A stretch of 64,000 nucleotides of DNA, taken from positions 4,309,501 through 4,373,500 of the forward strand of contig NZ_CP108430.1 in the NCBI RefSeq assembly GCF_041435335.1, read 5' to 3'. The position numbers and the translations under genes are program-made. Below are positions 52,601-60,284 of this stretch, piece by piece. The notes below the pieces were generated by a model that worked only from the letters and a program-made list of their open reading frames with translations, did not search any database and had not been told where the DNA came from. This DNA comes from Streptomyces sp. NBC_01283 (GTDB lineage: Bacteria; Actinomycetota; Actinomycetes; Streptomycetales; Streptomycetaceae). Position 1 is the first letter of the stretch; every line of letters begins with the position of its first letter.

Positions 52601-53806
52601 AGCTCCGCCCGCAGCAGACCCTGCCGAAGCCGCCCCCCGATCGCCCCCCGAAGCAAAGCCAGAGTCAGCCCCACGCGCACCCCCGACAGCGGAGCCTGAA
52701 CCCTCCTCGGCAGCGGACCCCGAAGTCGCCCCACGCGCACCCCCGGCAGGGGACCCAGAACCCACCCCGGCAGCAGAGCCTGAGCCCGCCCCGTCAGCGG
52801 ACCCCGCCCCTGCCCCACGCGCACCCCCCACAGCAGGACCCGAACCAACGGAACCCGAACCAGCGGAACCCGAACCAGCCCCGGCAGCAGCGGACCCCGA
52901 ACCGGTCCCTGCACCGAAACCCGAGCCCACCCCGGAAGAACGGGTCCCGGCACCGAAACCCGAGCCCACCCCCGCAGAACCAACCCCGGCACCGACCCCC
53001 GAGCCCACCCCCGAAGAAGCCGAAGCAGACCCCGTCAATGCCGCGCCCGCAGGCTCCTGCAGTACCTCGCGGTGTGCTTCCCGTACCGAGGCGCCCGGTT
53101 CCACGCCCAGTTCCTCGACCAGGCGCCGCCGCAGCTCGCGGTGGACGGCGAGTGCTTCCGCCTGGCGGCCCGTGCGGTGCAGCACCAGCATCAGCTGCCG
53201 GTGGAAGGTCTCCCGCAAGGGATACTCGGCGACCAGTTCCGCCAGCCCCGGCACGAGCCCTCCGTCACCGGCCCCGCTCGCGAGCTCCGCGTCGTACCGC
53301 AGCTCCAGGGCGAGCAGCCGCGCCTCCTCCAGGCGCGGCACAAGCGCGTGGCCCGCCGCGTCCGCGGGCAGCCCGCCCAGCGGGGCGCCGCGCCAGAGGG
53401 CGAGCGCGCCGGACGCGGCACGCGCGCAGCCGTCCCAGTCACGTTCCGCATGAGCGACCCGGGCCTGTGCCACCAACTGCTCGAAGACCCGTACGTCCAA
53501 CTCCCCCTCGGCCACCCGCAGCCGGTACCCCGGAGGCACCGCCCGCAGCCGTTCCGGGTCGTCGAGGAGCCGGCGCAACCGCGTCACGTGGTTCTGCAGC
53601 GAGGCATGCGCGGACGCGGGCGGGGCGCCGCCCCACAGTGCGTCCTTGAGGGCGTCGACGGAGACCACCCGCCCCGGTTCGAGCAGCAGCGCGGCCAGCA
53701 GCGCGCGGCCCTTGGCACTCTGCACGGGCTGCGGCTCGCCCTCGGCGTCGTACACCGCAGGCGCGCCCAGGAGCCCGAACCGCAACCCGTCGCACCGCAC
53801 GTCCAC
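49640..53806 (-). CDS. SARP-type regulator with NB-ARC ATPase and TPR domains (AfsR-like)
   Basis: A 1388-aa activator of the AfsR group. Residues 1-95 are an OmpR-like DNA-binding domain (GRALLAALLLEPGRVVSVDA, VTRLRRLLDD) and about 100-245 a bacterial transcriptional activation domain. A ~400-residue Ala/Gly/Ser/Pro linker follows. The ATPase has FTGREEVV and, after a Pro/Thr-rich insert, Walker A GMAGVGKSA near 690. Tetratricopeptide repeats (about 1090-1360) end it. The GTG at 53806 follows GGGAG. It is larger than AfsR (~990 aa) because of the linker. Targets unknown. Confidence 0.9.
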   Translation of the reverse strand: MDVRCDGLRFGLLGAPAVYDAEGEPQPVQSAKGRALLAALLLEPGRVVSVDALKDALWGGAPPASAHASLQNHVTRLRRLLDDPERLRAVPPGYRLRVAEGELDVRVFEQLVAQARVAHAERDWDGCARAASGALALWRGAPLGGLPADAAGHALVPRLEEARLLALELRYDAELASGAGDGGLVPGLAELVAEYPLRETFHRQLMLVLHRTGRQAEALAVHRELRRRLVEELGVEPGASVREAHREVLQEPAGAALTGSASASSGVGSGVGAGVGSAGVGSGFGAGTRSSGVGSGFGAGTGSGSAAAGAGSGSAGSGSVGSGPAVGGARGAGAGSADGAGSGSAAGVGSGSPAGGARGATSGSAAEEGSGSAVGGARGADSGFASGGDRGAASAGSAAGGARSEGAASDGVAQGPASGGALARSALARCASGSAAEGARPTGSDPGGASEGSALGAGPAGARVSVPAGPASASPASVGPASAGSASGGSPSSGGSPSEGSAPAGSGPAGSASEGSAPAASTPEGFDPGGFAPAGSAPAGPGPAGSAAAGSAPAGSAPAGSAAAGSAPAGSAPAGSAPSGPAPASPASATPTPARISTRPAQLPPSPPHFTGREEVVRSLARLLAGQRAGADGDAPDQVVDTARAGGDGDAPDQEVDPTPPGTTPPGATPPSTTPPGTTPPGTTPPVAVLSGMAGVGKSALALHVAHRLREHFPDGQLYVNLRGATPGMTPLTPGQALAALLRDLGIESSHSPEHPDAAAALLRSLLAPTRTLLVLDDAATAAQVRPLLPAGTGCAVIVTSRSPLTALDGAGRFPLEPLSEGDSVALLRAVSGRAGLDEGHPLVELAGRLPLALRIIAARLAARRALTPDALAELLTVSGGRLHHLEHDDLSVRRSLAVALDALRTAERESDRDAAAALAAIGALDLPAYGVPLVARLLGVEEWRAGAALDRLVDVALLDETAYGRYAPHDLVRDFAREAAHQDGAGAADVVESALRWYAESARQTLLAIMPEGLDRDDRLGDLPDGLLPKQPTADGSPGLEAGAPGLAPDAPAHPCPVPPVPPMSTDDAFAWGDTELANVIALAERHGRESALLPALVRCFFSYLKRRGRLAEAGLLNRLAVTAARRWKDTAAEAQALTDLAGLNYVSGRSSTALDLIDEALDLWQKLGRMSCVHRGVINRGLLLEALGRYEESAEALRHSLDLAKAMDDPLSEAFALSTLGNVYEHTDARAAISYYERSLAIGETLGHAGLRQEVHCDMGNAHLALDEPDVALRHFEESLRIHGVAEDWHNESKVRLGIVRALRETSRTQDAGRECADLLERAEQRADAHMAGLARHQRGLLLYAEGRAEEAYEQWKSALASLDGTDSSEVVDELKSLLAGSSATD

Positions 53807-53964
53807 GCCATCTCCCGCCAACCGTTGGCCACATGTTAGCGATCGGTTGGCGAGCCCTGATGGGATCACTACATCGGGCCCGGCCGCGCCGGTACTCGCG
53901 CCAAGCGCGTAACTCGGGGGAGTGTCACCGTTGCGGCCGGGCCCGCTCAGTTTCTGCGATGCAT

Positions 53965-53997
53965 CCTCAACTCCCTAACGGGGTGAGGGAGTTGAGG
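53965..53997. terminator. Perfect 12-bp stem-loop upstream of the SARP gene
   Basis: CCTCAACTCCCT pairs with AGGGAGTTGAGG around a 9-base loop. It lies 240 bp past the histidine kinase stop, so it could end that transcript, or act as an operator or attenuator for SARP. Confidence 0.5.
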
Positions 53998-54126
53998 TGC
54001 TCGCGGAGCGGGAGCAGCCGCGCCGGTGTCGCCGTACCCGCTCGGGCGCCCCCGTACCCACGCGGGAAGCACGGCCCCACGGGCCTCGGCCACACGTTCC
54101 GGACCCGCATTCCGACACCAGGTGCT

Positions 54127-54155
54127 CACGGATCACCCACGGATAACCCACGGAT
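54127..54155. promoter_or_regulatory. Three CACGGAT heptamers at 11-bp pitch (candidate SARP boxes)
   Basis: CACGGAT occurs exactly at 54127-54133, 54138-54144 and 54149-54155, each separated by 4 bp. Heptamer direct repeats at 11-bp pitch are the known SARP-binding pattern. The array is about 320 bp upstream of the SARP start. Confidence 0.6.
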
Positions 54156-54237
54156 CGCCCACCATTCGCTCACGTGGACGGGCCCGGCGAAGACGCCCCG
54201 GAATGGTATCCCCCGGTAACCCCTTCGCCGGCACCCA

Positions 54238-56508
54238 TCACCCCGCCCGTGACGCGGACTCCGCACCCGCAGCGACACCCCCATGACCATCGGTCTCGGC
54301 CGGCGCCTCCGACGGCACCCGCACCGTGAACACCGCCCCCTCTCCGAGGGTGCTCCGCGCCGTCACCGTCCCGCCGTGCCCTTCCACCAGCTGCCGGACG
54401 ATGGCGAGGCCGAGCCCGCTGCCGCCCGTCGACCGCGTACGCGACTTGTCCGCGCGCCAGAAGCGGTCGAAGACGTGCGGCAGGTCCTCGGGGCTGATGC
54501 CGGTACCGGTGTCGGCGACCTCCACCACCACCGCGTCGAGCGTGCCGCGGCAGCCGATCGTGACGCTGCCGCCCGCCGGGGTGTGCCGGATCGCGTTGGA
54601 GACCAGGTTGCCGATGGCCTGGCGGAGCCGGAGCGGATCGGCGGTGAAGCAGGGATCGCCGAGCGTCGTCGCGCTCAGCCGTACGCCCGCCGCCTCGGCA
54701 CGCGCCTGGTGCGCCGCAGCGACCTGGTCCACGACGTCGGACGCGTGCACGGGCTCGCGGTGCAGCCTCAGGGTGCCCGCGTCGGCGGCGGCGAGATCCT
54801 GCAGGTCGTTGACGATGTGCTGGAGCAGTACGGCTTCTTCGAGGAGCGAGGAGACCAGTTCCGGGTCGGTGGCGACCACGCCGTCCTCGGCCGCCTCCAG
54901 CCAGCCCCGGATGTTGGACAGCGGCGTACGCAGCTCGTGCGCGACGTCGCTCACCATGGCCTGGCGCTGATTCTCCAACGCCTTGCGGTGGGCGGCCATG
55001 TCGTTGAAGGCGTCGGCGAGCTGGCGGATCTCCCCCGCCGATCCCGCCGAGCGCGCCGTGACGGGTTCGGCCGCCTCGCCCGCCTTCATCCGCTGCGTCG
55101 CGGCGGTCAGCGCCCGCAGCGGGCGGGTCAGCCGGGACGCGGCGAAGGCCGTCACGGCGACGGTCACCGCGAGGATGCCCGCCGAGAGCCCCGCGAGCCG
55201 GGCGGTGTTGGCACCGGAGAGACTGAACCCCGAGCTCTCGCCCGCGCGGGCCGCCGCGGTGCGCGAACCGTCGGAGGCGGTGACGAAGAGGAGCGCGGGC
55301 GCGGAGACGTACGGTCCGAGCTGCTCGCGCCGGGCGCTGCTCAGGCAGGCGGCGGCCTTGGTGTCGGCGGCGCGGGCGCCGTCCATCGGATCGGCGGCGG
55401 CGCGGCTCGGCTCGACGGGGGCGGGCCGGCCGGCGGACCCACCCGTCTCCCCCTTCGAACCACCTGTCCCCTTCGAGCCACCCGTCCCCGTGGAACTCCC
55501 TGGCTCGGCAGGAGTAGAGCTTTGAGCGGGAACGGGAGCGGAACCGAGGCCGGGGCCGGAATCGGAACCGGAACCGGAACCGGAACCGGAACCGGAATCA
55601 GGCGACACGGTGGGCGTCGGTTCGGCCCGCCCCCCGATACGAAGACCAGATTCGGCGCCCATACCCGACCCGGCGGGCCCCACCACCCCGGCAGCGCGGC
55701 TCGGGCCTCCATCGTTCCGCCGCCACGTCAGATCGAGCTCGACCGCGACGGGTGGCTCGCCCCCGCGCCGCAGACACGCGTTGGTGAGCTCGTTGAGCCG
55801 CTTGAGTGCCTTGCTCTCCGTGCGGGTGGGGACGATGAGCCGTGCGTCGTTGCAGGTGAAGTCCAGGAACCGGTTCGGGTCGTTGGCGGCCTCCACACGC
55901 GGACGCCCGCCGGGCCCCTGGACGGAACGGGCGACGACCCCGAAGTCGTGCATGCACCCCACGACGCCATCGGCCACCTTCGCCAGCTCCCCCCGCTCCC
56001 GCCCCGAGAGCCGGAAGGGACCGACCGCACGCGGATCGATACGGTCCGGACCCGCGGTGCCCCCGTCCCCGCCCTCCTCGTCACCGCTCCCCGCCCCGGC
56101 GGTCAGCGCCCCGTCGACGGCGAGCGGATCGACGACGGCCGAGGCCTTGGACGGCAGCCCGGCGCCGGGCGCCCCCTTGCCGCCCGCACCGCCTCGCCCG
56201 CCCCGCGAATCGGCGATGACGACACGGTCCTGGGTGGTCAGGGCGATACGGCGCCCGGTCTGCCGGGCCAACTCCCGCACGGTCTTCTCGGCGCCCCGCC
56301 ACCCGGGCGCGGTCGCCGCGAGGCCGAGCAACTCGTCGTAGACACGCGCGTCGTCGGCGAGGACCTGCCCCTGCTCCTGCCGGATCGCGCCTGAGGTGGT
56401 CTGCGCGGCGAGCCAGGCGGTGGCGGCGATCGAAAGGACGGAGACGAGCACGGAAACGGCGAGCAGCCGGGGCAACAGGCTTTTGCGGAACGGTATGTCA
56501 CGCGCCAC
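54238..56508 (-). CDS. HAMP-containing sensor histidine kinase
   Basis: A 756-aa membrane kinase. Membrane helices are at about 11-33 and 437-459, bounding a large extracellular sensor. The sensor has four Cys (185, 219, 245, 388) that could form disulfides and a Ser/Gly/Pro-rich stretch (270-370). HAMP follows, then HisKA with the phosphoacceptor His524 (DVAHELRTPLSNIRGW) and a HATPase with DTGTGISPEDLPHVFDRFWR and GGSGLGLAIV. The GTG start overlaps the response regulator stop by 11 bp, so the pair is coupled. Signal unknown. Confidence 0.93.
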   Translation of the reverse strand: MARDIPFRKSLLPRLLAVSVLVSVLSIAATAWLAAQTTSGAIRQEQGQVLADDARVYDELLGLAATAPGWRGAEKTVRELARQTGRRIALTTQDRVVIADSRGGRGGAGGKGAPGAGLPSKASAVVDPLAVDGALTAGAGSGDEEGGDGGTAGPDRIDPRAVGPFRLSGRERGELAKVADGVVGCMHDFGVVARSVQGPGGRPRVEAANDPNRFLDFTCNDARLIVPTRTESKALKRLNELTNACLRRGGEPPVAVELDLTWRRNDGGPSRAAGVVGPAGSGMGAESGLRIGGRAEPTPTVSPDSGSGSGSGSGSDSGPGLGSAPVPAQSSTPAEPGSSTGTGGSKGTGGSKGETGGSAGRPAPVEPSRAAADPMDGARAADTKAAACLSSARREQLGPYVSAPALLFVTASDGSRTAAARAGESSGFSLSGANTARLAGLSAGILAVTVAVTAFAASRLTRPLRALTAATQRMKAGEAAEPVTARSAGSAGEIRQLADAFNDMAAHRKALENQRQAMVSDVAHELRTPLSNIRGWLEAAEDGVVATDPELVSSLLEEAVLLQHIVNDLQDLAAADAGTLRLHREPVHASDVVDQVAAAHQARAEAAGVRLSATTLGDPCFTADPLRLRQAIGNLVSNAIRHTPAGGSVTIGCRGTLDAVVVEVADTGTGISPEDLPHVFDRFWRADKSRTRSTGGSGLGLAIVRQLVEGHGGTVTARSTLGEGAVFTVRVPSEAPAETDGHGGVAAGAESASRAG
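55563..55598. repeat. CGGAAC hexanucleotide, five copies plus one variant, inside the kinase gene
   Basis: Encodes a run of Gly-Ser dipeptides near residues 304-316 of the sensor domain. Copy number changes would keep the frame. Confidence 0.75.
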
Positions 56509-57259
56509 GACGCGCCGCCGCCCCGAGGGCCGCGCCGAAAGCGGCGCCCGTGAGCTTGTACCCGACGCCGAAGACCGTCACGAGATGGCGCGGCCTGCGC
56601 GGATCGACCTCGATCTTCTTGCGCAGATTCAGTACGTGTACGTCGACGGTGCGCACCGATATGTACCCGGACGAGCCGTGGATACGATCCAGGAGCTGAG
56701 GCCGCGTGAACACCCGCTCCGGCTCCGCCGCCAGCGCCGCGAGCAGCCCGAACTCGCCCGGCGTGCACTCCACGAGCTGCCCGTCGACGGTCACCTCGTG
56801 CCGCACCGGATCGACGGAGAGCCCACCCACCCGCAGGACGCGCGAGACGGTCTCGGCACCCTCGACGACGGGGTGGTGCGTGCCCTGGGCGCGCCGCAGC
56901 AGCGTACGGACGCGGGCCATCAGCTCGCGGGGGCTGTACGGCTTCGTCAGATAGTCGTCGGCGCCGAGGTCGAGGCCGAGCAGCAGATCGTCCTCGGTGG
57001 AACGGGCGGTCAGCATCAGGATGGGAATCCCGACCGCGGGGCCGTTCCCGCTCCGCAGGACGCGGGTGACGCCGAGTCCGTCGACCCGCGGCATCATCAC
57101 GTCGAGCACGAGCAGGTCCGGCGGCCTGCGCCGCACCTCGTCGATCGCGGCACGCCCGTCGTGGACGACGGCGACCGTGTGGCCCTCGCGCTCCAGATAG
57201 CGGCGGACCAGCTCGGCCTGTTTCTCGTCATCCTCCGCGACCAGGACAAAAGCGCACAT
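56498..57259 (-). CDS. OmpR-family response regulator
   Basis: A 253-aa regulator. The receiver has acidic residues in VLVAEDDEKQAELV and the phosphorylated Asp53 in LLVLDVMMPRVDG, with LTARS and the conserved Lys in DDYLTKPYSP. The C-terminal winged helix ends YISVRTVDVHVLNLRKKIEV and VFGVGYKLTG. The ATG at 57259 gives a standard length; an ATG at 57271 is an alternative. It is transcribed ahead of its kinase. Confidence 0.95.
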   Translation of the reverse strand: MCAFVLVAEDDEKQAELVRRYLEREGHTVAVVHDGRAAIDEVRRRPPDLLVLDVMMPRVDGLGVTRVLRSGNGPAVGIPILMLTARSTEDDLLLGLDLGADDYLTKPYSPRELMARVRTLLRRAQGTHHPVVEGAETVSRVLRVGGLSVDPVRHEVTVDGQLVECTPGEFGLLAALAAEPERVFTRPQLLDRIHGSSGYISVRTVDVHVLNLRKKIEVDPRRPRHLVTVFGVGYKLTGAAFGAALGAAARRGA

Positions 57260-57400
57260 GGCGTCGAGCATAGGCGGGGCCGCGGGACCCTGACCGGATC
57301 CGGACAGCGGCCTGACAGGATCCTCATAACTCCCGGCAGCCGGCTTACGCCTCGGCGACCGCTTACGCCTCGGCAGACCGCTCACACCTCGGCAGACCTC

Positions 57401-57796
57401 TTACGCCTCGTAGGGCACGACCACGACCTGGAACTCGTCCTCGTAGACAACCCGCCCCGGATCCGAGGACCGCACCACTCGGCACTCGACGCCGTGCGCA
57501 TCGAGAATCTCCAGATAGCCGGGTACGCGCTCGATGAGATGAGTGGCAGTGGCTTTGAACCAGGCGACGGCTCGGGGGTTCACGTCGTGGTCGTAGACCG
57601 TGGGATCAATCGTCGAGGGATCCGGATAAGCGCTGTCGTACCAGTCATTGTTCGTACGCCGGAACCGCTCCTGCTCGGCGGTCAGCTTCCCCTCCCGGGC
57701 AAGCCCGTTGACCAGGCCGAACACCCCGGTGAAATGCCCTCGCTGATGGCGCACGGGGGACTGATACCGAACGTACAACGCAGCCTCTGCATTCAT
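57401..57796 (-). CDS. Hypothetical protein, conserved-looking in Streptomyces
   Basis: I do not recognise a characterised family. The 131-aa protein starts MNAEAALYVRYQSPVRHQRG and is soluble, rich in Tyr, Asp and Arg, with no Cys-pair motif or membrane segment. Codon use fits the genome. It is upstream of the response regulator on the same strand, with 141 bp between, so it is probably a separate unit. Start ATG at 57796. Confidence 0.8.
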   Translation of the reverse strand: MNAEAALYVRYQSPVRHQRGHFTGVFGLVNGLAREGKLTAEQERFRRTNNDWYDSAYPDPSTIDPTVYDHDVNPRAVAWFKATATHLIERVPGYLEILDAHGVECRVVRSSDPGRVVYEDEFQVVVVPYEA

Positions 57797-58171
57797 CGCG
57801 GCATACTCGCATCCCCTCACACGGACCCGGCAGCGGGGCTCCCCGGATTCCCACCCGCCCGAGCGCCCACAGCCACGAGCGGGCAAATCAAGCACGAGCG
57901 ATGCCCCGCACGCACCCGCGGCCGGCAGCGCTCTCGAGGGGACGTGCCGGTATGTCCGCCCGGAGCACGGTTCGCGGCACTCCAGCCCCAAAGCACCCCA
58001 ACGGCCACCGGACGATGGCGAGGACGGACATACCGGCGCGGCACCGCACCCACAGACGAACCAGCCCCGCAGCCCCGCCAAGCACCACAGGGCCCCGCAG
58101 CCGCGCACAGACCACCCCCATACGGCCGCCCCGCCTCGCGCCCAGGGCCCACCACCCCGAAGGTGGTCCGC
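57797..58171. other. 375-bp gap with a distant 13-bp inverted repeat
   Basis: No gene is convincing on either strand; frames here lack Streptomyces third-position bias. GCCGGTATGTCCG (57946-57958) and CGGACATACCGGC (58025-58037) form a perfect inverted repeat 66 bp apart. Confidence 0.6.
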
Positions 58172-58651
58172 ATGAACCGCACCCGCACCACCACAGCAAC
58201 CCGCATCGCCACCGCCGCGGCCACCACCGCCCTGCTCGCCCTCACCACCACCGCCTGCTCGGACAGCGACGTGGACAAGGCCAAGGACAGGGCCGCCTCC
58301 GCCACGGCCAAGGCAGGCGAAGCAGTCTCATCGGCGACGGAAGCCGCCGCTTCCAAGATGGCCGAGGTGAAGGACGGAGTGGACGCGAAAGGCGACGTGA
58401 AGGTCGACGGCCCCACCAAGACCGAGGGCGACCGGGCAACGGCCAAGATCACGGCCACCAACCCCAAGGACAAGAAGGCGGACTACACCATCTCCGTCAA
58501 CTTCCGCGACGGCGACGGCAACCTCCTGGACACGGCCGTCCTCAACATCACCGACGTGGACGCCGGCAAGTCGAAGTCCGGCACGGTCCGCAGCAACCGT
58601 TCCCTCTCCGGCACCCCGAAGGCAGAGATCAGCAAGGCGCTACGCCACTAA
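58172..58651 (+). CDS. Putative secreted lipoprotein with FxLYD-like domain
   Basis: A 159-aa protein. The signal ends in LALTTTAC with lipobox Cys29. An Ala/Lys-rich coiled stretch (about 34-66) follows, then a beta domain with ATNPKDKKADYTISVNFRDG and NITDVDAGKSKSGTV, resembling FxLYD/DUF3426-type domains. The ATG at 58172 follows AAGGTGG. Cell-surface location is likely; function unknown. Confidence 0.78.
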   Translation: MNRTRTTTATRIATAAATTALLALTTTACSDSDVDKAKDRAASATAKAGEAVSSATEAAASKMAEVKDGVDAKGDVKVDGPTKTEGDRATAKITATNPKDKKADYTISVNFRDGDGNLLDTAVLNITDVDAGKSKSGTVRSNRSLSGTPKAEISKALRH

Positions 58652-58789
58652 CCGCCCCGCCCCTACACACCCCCCCCCCGCCTCAACAACTGGCCTCAAG
58701 AGGGGAGTTTCACCACCGACACCCCGACACCCCAACACCCCAGGGGCACCCAACCAACTCACCCCGCCTGATCCCCTGGAGGGACGGAC

Positions 58790-59383
58790 TCAGGGAACAA
58801 TCGACGCCCAGATCCTTTCCGGCAGGACACGCGCGGCCTGGTCAAGGTCGACGTCGTCGAAGCCGGCGAGCCAGCGGCGCGCGGTGGCGACGACGGGCCC
58901 AAGGACGAGCCCCTCGATCAACGGCATTGGGATCGGGGCGACTTCACCCGAGTCGACGTGCTGCTGCATCCAGCCGCTCAGCGGGGACAGCCGGGCTTCC
59001 TGAGCATCACGGAGCTGCCGGGCCTGAGCCATCCCGAGCCGGTCGGCGTACGAGGAGTGGAGCAGCCGGGAGGCGTCGGGGTTCTCCTCGATGAACTTCA
59101 GATAGGCCCGCACGAGAGCGCGGATACCGGTCCGAGCCGTACGGGAACGCTCCACCGAAGTGGCGAGCTCGACAAGAAGACGTCCGAGCCAGCGCTGCAG
59201 CAGAGCGCTCATGAGACCGTCGACGCTGCCGAAATGGTGGTAGAGACTCCCCAGGCTGACACCACTGGCCTTGGTGAGCGCGCCCACGGTGACGCCCTGG
59301 TCGCCGGAGGCGGCGTACACCTGGAGCGCGGCATCCAGGAGTCGGTCGGCGGTCTCTTCGCCGCGTTGCTGCTTGGGGCTCAT
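58790..59383 (-). CDS. TetR family transcriptional regulator
   Basis: A 197-aa TetR repressor. The helix-turn-helix is in GVTVGALTKASGVSLGSLYH HFGS-type sequence at about 30-53, and a ligand-binding helical domain fills the rest. Two TTCTAGAA palindromes upstream at 59409-59429 are the likely operator and are shared with the divergent membrane protein gene. The ligand and other targets are unknown. Confidence 0.92.
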   Translation of the reverse strand: MSPKQQRGEETADRLLDAALQVYAASGDQGVTVGALTKASGVSLGSLYHHFGSVDGLMSALLQRWLGRLLVELATSVERSRTARTGIRALVRAYLKFIEENPDASRLLHSSYADRLGMAQARQLRDAQEARLSPLSGWMQQHVDSGEVAPIPMPLIEGLVLGPVVATARRWLAGFDDVDLDQAARVLPERIWASIVP

Positions 59384-59406
59384 GGTGCACCCAGCCTAGA
59401 GCATCT

Positions 59407-59429
59407 ACTTCTAGAACCAACTTCTAGAA
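59407..59429. promoter_or_regulatory. Twin TTCTAGAA palindromes, candidate TetR operator
   Basis: ACTTCTAGAA occurs at 59407-59416 and 59420-59429, 13 bp apart. Each contains the palindrome TTCTAGAA. The pair lies about 24-46 bp upstream of the TetR start. Confidence 0.7.
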
Positions 59430-59470
59430 AATCACTCCACTCGAACGGCCCTCTGCCCGATACTGACCCC

Positions 59471-60028
59471 GTGCCTGAACCCATACGGCCAGTACCACCG
59501 GCCCCACGACCTGCCCCCACGCCCGGCTCCACCGCCCGCGGCTGCCTCGTATCGCTCGGCGCGATCGGCGCCGTAGTGATCGTCATCCTGCTGCTGACCC
59601 GGGGAAACGACGACAGCGACGACAACGCAGCCCCAACCTCCACGACAAGCCAGAGCGCATACACGTACACCCCCTCAACCAGCACCCCATACACAAACGA
59701 CCCTTACGACACCGGCACCGACACGGCCGCCCCCGCCGCCACCCCCACCAGCGAGGCCCCCACCCCCTTCACCTCAGGGACCTGCCTCAACGGCACGCTG
59801 CCGGACTCCGAGACGGCGCAGGAGGTCAGCAACGTAGACGAGGTGTCCTGCTCGGCATCGGACGCCCACTACGAGGTGATCGAGACGATCCCTCTGACAT
59901 CGGACATGAGCCGCTGCGACAACAACCCCAAGACGCAGTACGCCTTCTCCTACCGCTACACCCTCAACGGCTCGACGATCAACGAGTACGTCTACTGCCT
60001 GATCGGCCTGGGCCCCTACGCCCGCTGA
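59471..60028 (+). CDS. Hypothetical single-pass membrane protein
   Basis: A 185-aa protein from the GTG at 59471. A Pro-rich cytosolic lead (1-25) is followed by a membrane helix (about 30-52), a Ser/Thr/Tyr/Pro-rich extracellular linker (55-105) and a small domain with four Cys (GTCLNG, EVSCSAS, SRCDNN, VYCLIG) that could form two disulfides, like septum-formation-type domains. A GATACT hexamer 6 bases before the GTG suggests a leaderless transcript. It shares its upstream region with the TetR gene, so it may be that regulator's target. Confidence 0.75.
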   Translation: MPEPIRPVPPAPRPAPTPGSTARGCLVSLGAIGAVVIVILLLTRGNDDSDDNAAPTSTTSQSAYTYTPSTSTPYTNDPYDTGTDTAAPAATPTSEAPTPFTSGTCLNGTLPDSETAQEVSNVDEVSCSASDAHYEVIETIPLTSDMSRCDNNPKTQYAFSYRYTLNGSTINEYVYCLIGLGPYAR

Positions 60029-60055
60029 CCCCCAAGCCCCAAGCCCCAAGCCCCG

Positions 60056-60101
60056 AGAAAAAGCAAAAGCCCCAGGTCACGGCGAGTGAGTCCTGGGGCT
60101 T
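60056..60101 (-). terminator. Terminator of the tRNA-Thr transcript
   Basis: AAGCCCCAGG (60067-60076) pairs with CCTGGGGCTT (60092-60101). On the minus strand it follows the tRNA by 8 bases and is followed by TTTTGCTTTTT. It may also end the convergent membrane protein transcript. Confidence 0.88.
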
Positions 60102-60108
60102 CCACAGA

Positions 60109-60181
60109 GCCGCCTTCGGGATTCGAACCCGAGACCTACGCATTACGAGTGCGTTGCTCTGGCCATCTGAGCTAAGGCGGC
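60109..60181 (-). tRNA. tRNA-Thr (anticodon CGT)
   Basis: 73 nt without encoded CCA. The 7-bp acceptor stem is GCCGCCT/AGGCGGC, the anticodon loop is CTCGTAA giving CGT (reads ACG), and the T-arm is TCGGG-TTCGAAT-CCCGA. All stems pair. Confidence 0.97.
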
Positions 60182-60284
60182 GCACGCGTCCCGCACCTAT
60201 GGTGCGATCAGCAGCGACGCCAAGTCTACACAGTTTCCGGGGGTGCTCCGCACACCCCCGGTTGGGCGGCCCGCTGGGCCCGTT

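Larger units (their letters stand above)
53807..54237. promoter_or_regulatory. 431-bp regulatory gap upstream of the SARP gene
   Basis: No gene is supported. It holds a GCCAAC-N-GTTGGC palindrome (53817-53829) just before the SARP ribosome-binding site, a 12-bp-stem hairpin (53965-53997) and three SARP-like heptamers (54127-54155). This density points to complex control of the SARP gene. Confidence 0.6.

Noticed and set aside
57901..58171. Small protein gene in the gap before the lipoprotein gene
   Set aside because: Frames on both strands lack the strong third-position G/C bias and a ribosome-binding site.
58665..58680. Poly-C run after the lipoprotein gene as a phase-variation tract
   Set aside because: It lies outside coding sequence and away from any promoter I can see.
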